The notes beneath the pieces were generated by a model that was not told the DNA's origin, searched no databases, and was given only the letters and a program-made list of their open reading frames with translations. Made by a program: the position numbers and the translations under genes. From positions 4,148,501 to 4,212,500 of the forward strand of contig NZ_CP125652.1 of the NCBI RefSeq assembly GCF_030053135.1: a stretch of 64,000 nucleotides of DNA. Direction: 5' to 3'. Position 1 is the stretch's first letter. Every line of letters starts with the position of its first letter. Below, piece after piece: positions 7,832 through 16,570 of the stretch. Origin of the DNA: Rhizobium sp. BT04. GTDB taxonomy: Bacteria; Pseudomonadota; Alphaproteobacteria; Rhizobiales; Rhizobiaceae.

Positions 7832-9175
7832 ATGCCCAGAAACCCATCCACCGGCGTGTATTCCAAGCCCGCCGGCACGACACCTTCCGTCGGCCAGGTC
7901 ATCGACCCGGCGCCATGGAACGCGCTGACCACCGACCTCGGCAACGAAATCACCAATTCGCTGCCGCGCGATGGCTCGGCGCCGATGGTAGCGCCGTTGA
8001 AGGCCGCAAGCGGGACCGTGTCTGCGCCCGGTATCGGATTTGCCTCAGTTCCTCAGACCGGCCTTTATCTCAAGGGTGGCGGGCTACTCGGCTTCACGCA
8101 GAACGGCGTTGATGTCGCGTTCGATCACGCCATGGTCTTCGCCTCGAAGTCGGGGGATTACACAGCCGTAGGATCCGACGATGCCGCAGTACATCGCTTT
8201 ACTGCAGTCGCTACCGTCACCTTGACAGCAGCCGCAACACTCGGTGCCAACTGGCATTATATGGTGATCGCCGACGGTGCCGCCGTGACGATTGACCCCA
8301 GCGGGGCAGAGACGATCGACGGTGCGGCTACGCTCGTCATTCCGAACGGCTATTCGGCATTCATCATCTGCAGTGGTACGGCGTTCTTCACTGACGGGAT
8401 AGCGACAACGCTCAAGACGGTGGCGGCATCCGCACCGGCTGGACATATCTACGGGCTGACTCTTTCCAACAATGCCGGCGATCCAACCAACTCGATCGAT
8501 ATCGCAGCCGGTGCGGCAGCAAGCGATAGTGCAACCCCAGTTCTCATGAGCCTTGCAAGTATGTTGATCAAGGCCGGAAACGTCGCGTGGGCCGTGGGCT
8601 CCGGCAATGGCTGGCTTGATACTGGGGCAATCGCGGATGGATGGTACTACCCTTATATCATCGCTCGGTCGGACACAGGTGTTGTCGACTCGCTTCTTTC
8701 CGCAAGCGCGACGTCCCCCACTATGCCTGGAAGTTATGACAGAAAGCGCCGTATTGGAGCTCTCCTCAGGGTATCTGGGGCATGGGTGAGTTTCGTCCAA
8801 GATGGGGATTTCTTCGCATACAAGGTGCCGACGACTGACGTAAGCACGATTGCCACAGCCGCCGCCTTGAGAACGTTGAAAGTGCCCCCAGCCTTTCCGG
8901 TAATGGCTCGCATCGTGGCTCAAATAGTCAACACTGGCGGAGCGATCGCGAATATCAACCATTGGGATCCAGCATTGGGAACGAGCTTACCGTCTGCGTC
9001 AACCGGGTTTGGCCAGAACTTCGTCAATACCGCGGTGTCGCAGGCATTCTCACGACAGATGGATATTCGGACCAATTCTGCCGGTCAAATCTACAATGTT
9101 GCCTCTTCCACTTCATTGACTTCTTACACCATTTCGACGCAGGGATACTTCGACACGCGCGGTCGCATTAACTGA
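7832..9175 (+). CDS. Phage tail fibre / receptor-binding protein
   Basis: A 447-residue protein. GGAGAAGCTCA lies before the ATG. Residues 1-70 (PRNPSTGVYSKPAGT... GQVIDPAPWNALTTDLGNEI) form the short attachment-type start common in rhizobial phage fibres. The middle is Ala/Thr/Val-rich beta structure with ALTLTAAATLGANWHY-like strands. The C-terminal ~200 residues (WYYPYIIARSDTGVVDSLLSASA, YDRKRRIGALLRVSG) resemble a general phage fibre head. It probably binds host lipopolysaccharide. It is the last virion gene before the surface-sugar cargo, which fits a phage that alters its own receptor. Confidence 0.7.
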   Translation: MPRNPSTGVYSKPAGTTPSVGQVIDPAPWNALTTDLGNEITNSLPRDGSAPMVAPLKAASGTVSAPGIGFASVPQTGLYLKGGGLLGFTQNGVDVAFDHAMVFASKSGDYTAVGSDDAAVHRFTAVATVTLTAAATLGANWHYMVIADGAAVTIDPSGAETIDGAATLVIPNGYSAFIICSGTAFFTDGIATTLKTVAASAPAGHIYGLTLSNNAGDPTNSIDIAAGAAASDSATPVLMSLASMLIKAGNVAWAVGSGNGWLDTGAIADGWYYPYIIARSDTGVVDSLLSASATSPTMPGSYDRKRRIGALLRVSGAWVSFVQDGDFFAYKVPTTDVSTIATAAALRTLKVPPAFPVMARIVAQIVNTGGAIANINHWDPALGTSLPSASTGFGQNFVNTAVSQAFSRQMDIRTNSAGQIYNVASSTSLTSYTISTQGYFDTRGRIN

Positions 9176-9266
9176 GGTCTATGTCGGATGGGTCTGCAGG
9201 CAGCTATGGGTATGGACCGATGGCTTCCACTTCCCATGCGGGAGGATTTCGTAGTAGAGCTCCCGC

Positions 9267-9824
9267 ATGAAGATCGACAAGGCATCATATCGAAACAGAG
9301 GCGGACTAATCCAGCGGATCACTACCGCCTATAAGCGCTTTCGCTACTTCACAGCGGCCGGTAACGATCTCGTGGTAAAGCGCAGCGCAGAGTTCCGCAT
9401 GGTGAAGCATGCGGTTCTCAAAGTCGGGTCTGGCGTCACAATCCAGGACGAAGCGTTCTTTCAACTGACAATGCCGGAGCCGAAGGTCTTCATCGGCAAC
9501 AATACGGTGATCGGCCGACGCAATGTCATCACCGCGAAAAATTGTATCTCCATAGGCAATGATGTTTTGATCGGCTCCGATGTGCAGATCGTCGATCATA
9601 GCCACGGCATGCGTAAGAACATGCCTATCCGACTGCAGAAGGCTGATATAGGTTCTGTCGAGATCGGCGATGATGTCTGGATTGGCGCTGGTTCCAAAAT
9701 CCTGATGAACGTGAAGATTGGGAAAGGCGCCGTTATCGGCGCGAATTCAGTCGTCCTCAGCGACATTCCGGAATATGCGATCGCCGTTGGCTCTCCAGCG
9801 AAAGTCGTCAAATACCGCACTTAA
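9267..9824 (+). CDS. Hexapeptide-repeat O-acetyltransferase
   Basis: A 185-residue protein of the left-handed beta-helix acyltransferase family (WbbJ/Maa-like). Hexapeptide repeats run from about residue 70 to 170: VFIGNNTVIGRRNVI, ISIGNDVLIGSDVQI, VEIGDDVWIGAGSKIL and IGKGAVIGANSVVLSDI. The active-site His is in VDHSHG. The family moves an acetyl group from acetyl-CoA to a sugar hydroxyl or amine. It lies directly after the tail fibre and begins the polysaccharide cargo, so an O-antigen sugar is the likely acceptor. No clear ribosome binding site is seen at ATG 9267. Confidence 0.85.
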   Translation: MKIDKASYRNRGGLIQRITTAYKRFRYFTAAGNDLVVKRSAEFRMVKHAVLKVGSGVTIQDEAFFQLTMPEPKVFIGNNTVIGRRNVITAKNCISIGNDVLIGSDVQIVDHSHGMRKNMPIRLQKADIGSVEIGDDVWIGAGSKILMNVKIGKGAVIGANSVVLSDIPEYAIAVGSPAKVVKYRT

Positions 9825-9967
9825 ATCGCATCCCGGGCTTCATCAATACCGCCGTCCCTCGTGGCTTGCAGGTTTGGCTCTTGAGCCCGACCTCATGGAT
9901 GACGCTTGCCATTCGTTCAAGATCGCAGTCAGCGCCAGTTAGCTAATTTACGGCGTGCACGTCACAT

Positions 9968-11596
9968 TCACCGAGGCGATTGGCAATAGGGGCCATCAAA
10001 ACTTAAGAGATGCCTTGCCGTATAGTGTTTAGGATCTCTTATCTTGACGATAAAAGCACTCACCGCATAGGACCACTTGCTTTGCACGTCGCGTCCGCGA
10101 CGAACGATGTAGAGGCATCCTGGAACGTCCAACGCCGCGTCTTCGACTTTCGACCAGGGTCCCAAGAACCGTTTGAAATTGTCAACAAATCCCGACCAGC
10201 CGCCATACAAAGTCATGGAGTCATAATCCAAGATCAATGCATCGTGTTTCCCTGTCGCGACCTCATGCAACCCGGCATATTCTCCCAATCCGGGCATCGT
10301 ATCGAATGCGTTCAGGCCAGATCTATCAAGGATCACGTAATTGCGGCTTTGCAGAGAGGGGGTGTTCCTGATGGTATCGGCAAAAGCCTCCTGGCGCAGG
10401 TGGTCGACATAAAAGGTGGCATAAACAGACCACCAATTCACAATGAACACCACCATTAAGCCGGCAAATGAGGCCACTTTCATCCGATGGCGCATATCGG
10501 GATTCTTCGCCGGGAAAACGGCACAGATGATCTTTAAAAGACCCAGGGTAGAAAAGGCGGCGCCGAACGGAAGCAGCACTTGAAAGCGGGTCGCCATCCA
10601 AGGCTCATAAGAGGGTTCCTTTCCAACCAATACATAGGCCGAGGCTCCCAGACCCAACAGCACGACACCGATGCCTATCAATCCTTTTCCACTGCATTCA
10701 CCTTCAGTGCCGCTCCCTGCGGTATTAGATCTTGTCAAGTAAACAATGAACAAGGCAGCCAAAAATATCGTCAGGGCGACTGGCTTTCCAATAAATATTC
10801 CATCATATGGGAATAAGTATAAAATTACGACTTTGAATTCCGATAGTATTGTGCCGAAATTGATGGCGATGACGTTGTAGCTGGCGGAAAACATACCGCT
10901 TTTTTTGAATAAAAAATGTTGTACTATGGCATAAAGGAAGGGCAAAAGCACAATTGCAGCTGTTCTCTTTGTGATATATTTGATTTTGTTCAAATAGCTT
11001 CCATAGTGAATTGAGCCTGTCGACGCATCGGCCTTCTTATAAAACAGGAAGGCAGCAATAAAAAACACCAAAAGAAACGACGGTATAAGGGCGTTGAACT
11101 GAAAAGAAAACATAAACACAGAGTAGGAAAGATACTCTGTATATACATTTTTGTTCATCGCCGAAATTATAAAAAGATATAAAGCAAAAACAAATGCCAG
11201 TAGAAAAAATAGTCCTGGATTGTTTATGGCCGCAATTCTGGCAAAGTAAACAGGTGAAGCTGCCGCGAGAAATGAAAGTGCTGTTGCGTCAGATTTTGAG
11301 AAATCGAAAGACTTCAGGATAAGATAGAATACATGAATGACGAGGTAGCCAAGTGCAAAGGTTGAGAAAGCGTAAAACCACCAGCCGATCAATTGAACCG
11401 CATAATGATAATATCCGAGAAGGGGAAAGCCGGCCTGCGTAAAAACATTCACAAGCATTTCTTTGCTGGCGCCAGAAAGGCTCCAGTCATCCCAATATCG
11501 TGCATCCGATAAAAGAAATATTGGAAGATGGGCGCCCATGTAGACGAGAAAGATTTGCAATTCAGCTTTTTTGAAAAATCCTTTAAAGTCCGGCAT
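9968..11596 (-). CDS. Polytopic membrane glycosyltransferase, GtrC/serotype-conversion-like
   Basis: A 542-residue integral membrane protein. I chose ATG 11596 (AAGGAAAG eight bases upstream); an ATG at 11626 would add ten residues. About ten hydrophobic segments fill residues 15-410, then a soluble C-terminal ~130 residues. The early loop has DARYWDDWSL, an acidic periplasmic motif typical of GT-C enzymes that use polyprenyl-phosphate sugars. It is AT-rich and transcribed against its neighbours, which suggests recent acquisition. In known gtr systems GtrC is the serotype-specific enzyme that adds the sugar to O-antigen in the periplasm; that role is inferred here. Confidence 0.65.
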   Translation of the reverse strand: MPDFKGFFKKAELQIFLVYMGAHLPIFLLSDARYWDDWSLSGASKEMLVNVFTQAGFPLLGYYHYAVQLIGWWFYAFSTFALGYLVIHVFYLILKSFDFSKSDATALSFLAAASPVYFARIAAINNPGLFFLLAFVFALYLFIISAMNKNVYTEYLSYSVFMFSFQFNALIPSFLLVFFIAAFLFYKKADASTGSIHYGSYLNKIKYITKRTAAIVLLPFLYAIVQHFLFKKSGMFSASYNVIAINFGTILSEFKVVILYLFPYDGIFIGKPVALTIFLAALFIVYLTRSNTAGSGTEGECSGKGLIGIGVVLLGLGASAYVLVGKEPSYEPWMATRFQVLLPFGAAFSTLGLLKIICAVFPAKNPDMRHRMKVASFAGLMVVFIVNWWSVYATFYVDHLRQEAFADTIRNTPSLQSRNYVILDRSGLNAFDTMPGLGEYAGLHEVATGKHDALILDYDSMTLYGGWSGFVDNFKRFLGPWSKVEDAALDVPGCLYIVRRGRDVQSKWSYAVSAFIVKIRDPKHYTARHLLSFDGPYCQSPR

Positions 11597-11991
11597 CTCA
11601 TGGCTTTCCTTGGGCAAACGGGACATCCATTTTTGTTAAAAATAGCGTTGTGGGCTCTGTCATTGTTTGTGCTTCTTGCCAACGTCAAACTCGATGAGCC
11701 AACGAAGACGACGGTGATCCAATGAACGGGATCGGCGGACAGATGCAATAGCCACGAGTGTGATTCGGTTGCCGGACGTGCCGTTGATAAAATGGTCCTG
11801 GTTAAGCCACTATTTGCAAACCCAACGGTACCCTTAAGTAAAAGACGTATCGCCGCCAGCATTATGGCGTATGACCGCGATCTGGCGGGAATATCGCTTG
11901 TCTTATGTGGATTATAATTTTAGGAGGGGCGCAAGGCGGGGGCTTTTTTGCTGTCGAGCCTTTGACGCTATGCTGCTTCGGATGTTCGTGA
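11597..11991. other. Intergenic region between divergent sugar genes
   Basis: About 395 bp without a supported gene, between the leftward GtrC-like gene and the rightward aminotransferase gene. A TTATAAT box occurs near 11913 and AGGAGGGG near 11923, so a rightward promoter is likely here. I could not place a convincing -35 box. Confidence 0.4.
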
Positions 11992-13119
11992 ATGAATCGT
12001 GTCTCTTTCGCATTGCCTCACCTGATCGGGAAGGAGGCGCTCTATCTCAACGAATGCCTTCTCTCGGGCCAGTGGGGCGGCGATGCGAGCTTCACAAAGC
12101 GATGTCATGCGCATCTGGATTTGCTGTACGGCGCCAGCACGCTTCTATGCCACTCGTGTACCGCCGCCTTGGAAATGGCGGCAATGCTTCTCCGCCTTGG
12201 ACCGGGGGATGAGGTTATCATGCCGTCGTTCACCTTCGTGTCGACGGCCAATGCGGTGGTGCTGCGCGGGGCTGTGCCGGTATTCGTCGATATTCGCAGC
12301 GATACGCTCAATATCGACGAAACGCTGATTGAGGCTGCCATTACGCCGAGAACCAAGGCAATCTTCGTCGTTCACTACGCCGGAGTGGGGTGCGAGATGG
12401 AGCCTATTCTGGCTGTCGCCTCGCGCCATGGACTGGCTGTGGTGGAAGATGCAGCCCAGGCTTACCGGGCCTCCTGGAAAGGCCGTGCTCTCGGAACATT
12501 CGGCCAGTTGGCCACTTTGAGCTTTCATCAGACCAAGAATGTTGTCTCCGGTGAAGGTGGGGCCTTGATCGTCAATGATCCCGCTCTGGTCGAGCGAGCG
12601 CAAATCATCCGGGAGAAAGGCACCAATCGTTCCCAGTTCATTCGCGGCGAAGTCGCCAAATACGACTGGCAGGATATGGGATCCTCCTTCCTGCCATCCG
12701 ATTTGGTGGCTGCCGTGCTTCTAGCTCAGCTTGAGTACGCCGAGGAGCTGACGCGGCATCGGCTTTCGCTGTGGCATGCCTATGATGAAATATTCAAAGC
12801 GGCCGGCCATAACGGGTTGCGTCTTCCTGAAATCCCGGCCGACGCTGCACATAACGGACATATCTATCATGTGCGCTTCACCAATCTTGATCGTCGCGAA
12901 GAGACGCGCCGCAAATTGGTGGCGGAAGGCATAGGGGGCGTTACGCACTATGTTCCTCTGCATTCTTCGCCAGCCGGGGAACGATATGGACTAACGGCGT
13001 CGTCGATGGCAATCACCAACGAGACGGCAGAAACCCTGCTTCGGCTGCCTTTGCATGGCGGGTTGACCGAGGCAGATATTGCCCGTGTCGCGCGCCGGGT
13101 TCTGGAATTTGCGCAATGA
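11992..13119 (+). CDS. wecE: dTDP-4-amino-4,6-dideoxyhexose transaminase, WecE/RffA type
   Basis: A 375-residue, PLP-dependent DegT/DnrJ/EryC1/StrS enzyme. It follows E. coli WecE closely along its length: CTAALEMAAMLL, GDEVIMPSFTFVSTANA, LNIDETLIEAAI, VVHYAGVGCEM, VEDAAQA, REKGTNRSQF, GSSFLPSDL. The PLP lysine is Lys182 in SFHQTKN. Known WecE converts dTDP-4-keto-6-deoxy-glucose to dTDP-4-amino-4,6-dideoxygalactose using glutamate. The length matches the family (~376). It overlaps the next gene by four bases. The dTDP-4-keto precursor would have to come from host RmlA and RmlB. Stereochemistry of the product (galacto or gluco) cannot be read with certainty. Confidence 0.9.
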   Translation: MNRVSFALPHLIGKEALYLNECLLSGQWGGDASFTKRCHAHLDLLYGASTLLCHSCTAALEMAAMLLRLGPGDEVIMPSFTFVSTANAVVLRGAVPVFVDIRSDTLNIDETLIEAAITPRTKAIFVVHYAGVGCEMEPILAVASRHGLAVVEDAAQAYRASWKGRALGTFGQLATLSFHQTKNVVSGEGGALIVNDPALVERAQIIREKGTNRSQFIRGEVAKYDWQDMGSSFLPSDLVAAVLLAQLEYAEELTRHRLSLWHAYDEIFKAAGHNGLRLPEIPADAAHNGHIYHVRFTNLDRREETRRKLVAEGIGGVTHYVPLHSSPAGERYGLTASSMAITNETAETLLRLPLHGGLTEADIARVARRVLEFAQ

Positions 13120-14000
13120 AACGCTGTTTGGTGTGCGATGCCGTGTATGAGGCGGACATCTGGCGATGCCCCAACTGTGACACGCTCGTGCCGCAGGAAG
13201 ATGGTTTTCTGTCCTTTGCGCCTGCACTTGCCCATGACAACGACGGTTTTGCGAGCAGTTCACATGAACAGCTTCAGGCCTTGCAGCATGGCAGCTTCTG
13301 GTTTCGAGCCAGAAACCGCCTGATCACAGATCTGGTGCGACGGTATTTTGTCAACAGCCAACGGGCGCTGGAAGTGGGATGCGGCACGGGCTTCGTCCTC
13401 ACGGCTTTGCGCGAGGCTCTTCCGCATGCGGTGCTGTGCGGCAGCGAGATCTATCTGAATGGCTTGCCTTACGCGAGCGAGCGATTGAATGGGGCGGGGC
13501 AACTCTTCCAGATGGATGCACGCGACATCCCTTTCCGTGAAGAGTTCGACTTGCTTTGTGCGTTCGACGTACTTGAGCACATCGAAGAGGACGAACTGGT
13601 CTTGCGGCAAATGGCCCAGGCCCTGCGGGCGGGCGGCGGAGTGCTGCTGGCGGTTCCGCAACACCCCGGCCTTTGGAGCCGCAACGATGATCTGGCGTTC
13701 CACAAACGCCGCTATCGGCGCGGCGAACTGGAGCAAAAATGTGCTGCCGCCGGTCTCGACGTGATTTTCTCGACATCATTTGTGACAAGCCTGTTGCCGG
13801 TTTTCGCCCTTCAGCGCTCCACGCGCAGCCGCTCCAAGGATCATGATCCGGCGCGGGAGCTGCAACTGCCGTGGTTCGTGGACAGGTCGTTCGAGGTGTT
13901 GCTGGATGGCGAGCGACAGCTTATCCGCCTCGGGGTGCGCTTGCCGGCCGGCGGATCGCGTTTCGTGGTGGCAAGAAAGACTGCAGGTGCGCGGCCATGA
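13116..14000 (+). CDS. SAM-dependent methyltransferase with N-terminal zinc ribbon
   Basis: A 294-residue protein whose ATGA overlaps the aminotransferase stop. Residues 4-21 form a four-cysteine zinc ribbon (C4, C7, C18, C21). A class I methyltransferase fold follows, with motif I ALEVGCGTGFVL at 84-95 and FDVLEHI near 150, as in UbiE-like small-molecule methyltransferases. The section NDDLAFHKRRYRRGEL is shared by sugar and lipid methyltransferases. It probably modifies the same aminosugar. It overlaps the WbqC gene by four bases. Confidence 0.82.
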   Translation: MKRCLVCDAVYEADIWRCPNCDTLVPQEDGFLSFAPALAHDNDGFASSSHEQLQALQHGSFWFRARNRLITDLVRRYFVNSQRALEVGCGTGFVLTALREALPHAVLCGSEIYLNGLPYASERLNGAGQLFQMDARDIPFREEFDLLCAFDVLEHIEEDELVLRQMAQALRAGGGVLLAVPQHPGLWSRNDDLAFHKRRYRRGELEQKCAAAGLDVIFSTSFVTSLLPVFALQRSTRSRSKDHDPARELQLPWFVDRSFEVLLDGERQLIRLGVRLPAGGSRFVVARKTAGARP

Positions 14001-14707
14001 AACGCGTGGCGATCATACAGTCAGCTTATGTTCCCTGGCGTGGCTTCTTCGACCTGATCAGCCGCTGCGATGAATATATCATTTATGATCAGGTCGCCTA
14101 CAGCAAGGGCCACTGGCACAATCGGAACAAGATCAAGACCGCAACGGGCACGCGCTGGATCACCATTCCCGTGGTGACCAGCGGCAGGTTGGGGCAGCCC
14201 ATTGAGGACGTTGAAATCAAGGGCGACTGGGCCGAGCGGCATTTTGCCCAGATCCGTCAGGCCTATGAAGCCGCGCTGGCCGCCAAAGTCGTTCTTCCTG
14301 TTCTCGAAGCTCTCTACAGTCAAGCCGGAAAATTGAATTTTTTGACTGAAATCAATGAGTTGTTTCTCAGGCATTTTGTCGCGATGTTAAAGCTGGATGT
14401 TCTGATCACCCGCGACAGAATGTACGCGCCGCACTCGGCGCGAAGTGAGCGCGTTCTTGCGACTTGCCTTGCGGCTGGCGCGACGCATTATTTGTCGGGT
14501 CCGTCCGCGAAAGTGTATTTGGACGAAACGATGTTTCGGGATGCAGGGGTCACGGTGGAATGGATGAGTTATGGCCCGTATCCGGACTATACCCAGCTTC
14601 ACGGTGTTTTTGACGGGCAAGTCAGCATCATCGATCCTATTCTGAATGGGCACGGGGCAGGATTTGTGGCCGCGCCCGGACCGCAACAGGGAGCAGCAGG
14701 ATGGTAA
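13997..14707 (+). CDS. WbqC-family protein
   Basis: A 236-residue protein; I use the ATG at 13997, overlapping the previous stop. The start KRVAIIQSAYVPWRGFFDLI, then DEYIIYDQVAYSKGHWHNRNKI and the later HYLSGPSAKVYLDE, are the WbqC signature. WbqC proteins are found in O-antigen gene clusters, often beside aminosugar genes, but their reaction is not well established. Its tight coupling to a WecE-type enzyme suggests that it acts on the 4-amino sugar, for example in adding an N-substituent. That last step is inference. Confidence 0.82.
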   Translation: MKRVAIIQSAYVPWRGFFDLISRCDEYIIYDQVAYSKGHWHNRNKIKTATGTRWITIPVVTSGRLGQPIEDVEIKGDWAERHFAQIRQAYEAALAAKVVLPVLEALYSQAGKLNFLTEINELFLRHFVAMLKLDVLITRDRMYAPHSARSERVLATCLAAGATHYLSGPSAKVYLDETMFRDAGVTVEWMSYGPYPDYTQLHGVFDGQVSIIDPILNGHGAGFVAAPGPQQGAAGW

Positions 14708-14802
14708 GCCGTTTGACTTTCGTTTGCGAAACCGAGGATGCTTGGCCCTCTGGGTTTGCAGCTGAGCAGGTTGGCTGCGCACATATCGGGCTCAAGCTGT
14801 GA
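14701..14802 (+). CDS. Possible 33-residue ORF bridging wbqC-like and gtrB-like genes
   Basis: ATG 14701 overlaps the end of the WbqC gene by seven bases, and its stop overlaps the next GTG start by four bases (GTGA). The product is 33 residues (MVSRLTFVCETEDAWPSGF...), with no recognised domain. GGAGCAGCAGG lies just before the ATG. The double overlap suggests it is translated, either as a coupling peptide or as the stump of a longer gene lost by deletion. Confidence 0.4.
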   Translation: MVSRLTFVCETEDAWPSGFAAEQVGCAHIGLKL

Positions 14803-15740
14803 ATTACTCCATTGTGGTGCCCATCTATGGCGATGGCGGTTTGGCCGGTGACCTGTGTGTGGAGGTTCAGCGGGTCATGCGTGCATTTACAGGCCGCGAG
14901 GATCTTGGGGCGATACTGGAGCTGATTTTCGTTAATGACGGTAGCCGGGACAACAGCCTTGAACTGCTGCTCCCGTTGCAGGCCGAGTTCGATTTCGTCA
15001 AGATCATCGATCTGTCCAGGAATTTCGGCCAGCACATCGCCATCGCTTGCGGATTTCGCGAGGCCGTGGGCGATGTCATCATTCGAATGAATGTCGACAT
15101 GCAGGATCATCCGGACCAAATTCCAACATTGCTCGAGCATATGGCGGCGACGAAGGCGGACATCGTGATCGGACAGTACGAACAACGCGAAAGCCCGCTG
15201 GTCAATCGCATCACCGCTCGGCTCTATTATAGTTTTTTTCGAATCATGACCGGTCTCGATTCGCCGCAGAACACGTCTCCCCTGCGTGTGCTGAGCCGCC
15301 GATACGTCAATGCTTACAATTGCCTGACAGAAAAAACGCGGTTTCCTCAAGGTCTTGACCAGTGGCTGGGCTTCTCGCCACGTTACACGCGCATCGCCCA
15401 CCGGGAGCGACTGAAGGGCAGGTCGTCCTATAATTTCTGGTCGCGGCTGCGGCTGGGGCTTGATGGGCTGCTGTATTTTTCCGAGCGCCCACTGATCATC
15501 ATGATGTCGCTGGGGCTGCTCCTTAGTGCATTTGGTGCAATGATGGGCGTGTTGCTTGTGATGATGCGCTTGTTTTTGACCAGCATCGAACCCGGATTCA
15601 CGTCACTTGCTGCGATCGGCCTGTTTGCTTTTGGTGTCCAGCTGATTTGCTTGGGGGTTGTCGGCTTTTACGTTGGGAAAATATTCAAGGAAGTTCAAAA
15701 TCGTCCGCTCTACATTATCAAGGACAGATTTTGGAGCTAG
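14799..15740 (+). CDS. gtrB: Polyprenyl-phosphate sugar transferase, GtrB/DPM1-like (GT2)
   Basis: A 313-residue GT2 enzyme starting at GTG 14799. The catalytic domain has YSIVVPIYGDG, LIFVNDGSRDNS, LSRNFGQHIAIACGF and MNVDMQDHPDQIP, all typical of GtrB and dolichol-phosphate-mannose synthase relatives. Two C-terminal membrane helices follow (~235-300). Known GtrB moves a sugar from a nucleotide donor onto undecaprenyl phosphate on the cytoplasmic side. Here it would charge the lipid with the aminosugar made by the upstream genes, for GtrC to use after flipping. Confidence 0.88.
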   Translation: MNYSIVVPIYGDGGLAGDLCVEVQRVMRAFTGREDLGAILELIFVNDGSRDNSLELLLPLQAEFDFVKIIDLSRNFGQHIAIACGFREAVGDVIIRMNVDMQDHPDQIPTLLEHMAATKADIVIGQYEQRESPLVNRITARLYYSFFRIMTGLDSPQNTSPLRVLSRRYVNAYNCLTEKTRFPQGLDQWLGFSPRYTRIAHRERLKGRSSYNFWSRLRLGLDGLLYFSERPLIIMMSLGLLLSAFGAMMGVLLVMMRLFLTSIEPGFTSLAAIGLFAFGVQLICLGVVGFYVGKIFKEVQNRPLYIIKDRFWS

Positions 15741-15777
15741 AAATATCAGCTGCTTATCCAAAAATCAGAGATAGACC

Positions 15778-16542
15778 ATGTCGCACGAATCCACCTCTAT
15801 CAGCTATTCACCTTCCACCAGCATCGATGCCAGGCACAAGATATTCGAGTTGCAGAAGACCTATCCTGCAACGCCGGAGGAAAAAGAGCGTTCGCCCGGT
15901 CTTTTCCTGCGTGGTTCATTGCTGGCGCGCATTCTGGCGATCCGGGATATTTATGTACAGATTGTCGATATTCCCGGCTCCATTTTGGACATTGGCACAT
16001 GGCGCGGCCAGACTGCCGTGCTGTGCGAGAACCTCCGGGCCATCTACGAACCTCTGCATCTCAATCGTCGGATTGCCTGTTTCGACACGTTCGAGGGCTA
16101 TGTCGGCTTCTCCGACAAGGATGCTCCGTCCGAGCTGCATCGCGACGGCACCTATGGCGTCGGAGGCGAGGAATATGCTTTCTATCTCGCTGAATTGCTG
16201 AAGCTGCATGAACAGTCCAACGCCATGGGAAACAATTTCGACAAGCACAAGGTGATTAAGGGAGACTGCTGCGAGACTATCCCGCAATATTTTTCTGACA
16301 ATCCCCATGAATTTGTGGCGCTTGCCTTTTTCGATGTGAATTCTTATCAGCCGTCGCTCGAAGCCTTCGAGGTTGTTTGGCAGCGGATGGTACCCGGCGG
16401 CATTGCTGCTTTCTGGCAGTTGACCAGAAATGTCATTCCGGCTGAAGGACGCGTTTATGCAGAGAACATCATCGGTAGATACGGCCATAGTCTGCACCGA
16501 TGCCCTACCTATCCTGGGCTGTGTTATCTGAAGAAGATCTAA
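15778..16542 (+). CDS. TylF/MycF-like O-methyltransferase
   Basis: A 254-residue protein. The SAM-binding section SILDIGTWRGQTAVLCENL and the acidic metal or substrate region RIACFDTFEGYVGF fit the TylF/MycF (macrocin O-methyltransferase) family. Later KGDCCETIPQYF and LAFFDVNSYQPSLEAFE provide the expected strands. The family methylates sugar hydroxyls on antibiotics and polysaccharides. It starts 37 bp after the gtrB-like gene and runs the same way, so it is likely co-transcribed. Substrate unknown; the cluster sugar is the likely one. Confidence 0.75.
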   Translation: MSHESTSISYSPSTSIDARHKIFELQKTYPATPEEKERSPGLFLRGSLLARILAIRDIYVQIVDIPGSILDIGTWRGQTAVLCENLRAIYEPLHLNRRIACFDTFEGYVGFSDKDAPSELHRDGTYGVGGEEYAFYLAELLKLHEQSNAMGNNFDKHKVIKGDCCETIPQYFSDNPHEFVALAFFDVNSYQPSLEAFEVVWQRMVPGGIAAFWQLTRNVIPAEGRVYAENIIGRYGHSLHRCPTYPGLCYLKKI

Positions 16543-16570
16543 CTCGTATTTACGATCGCTTGGAGTTTAC

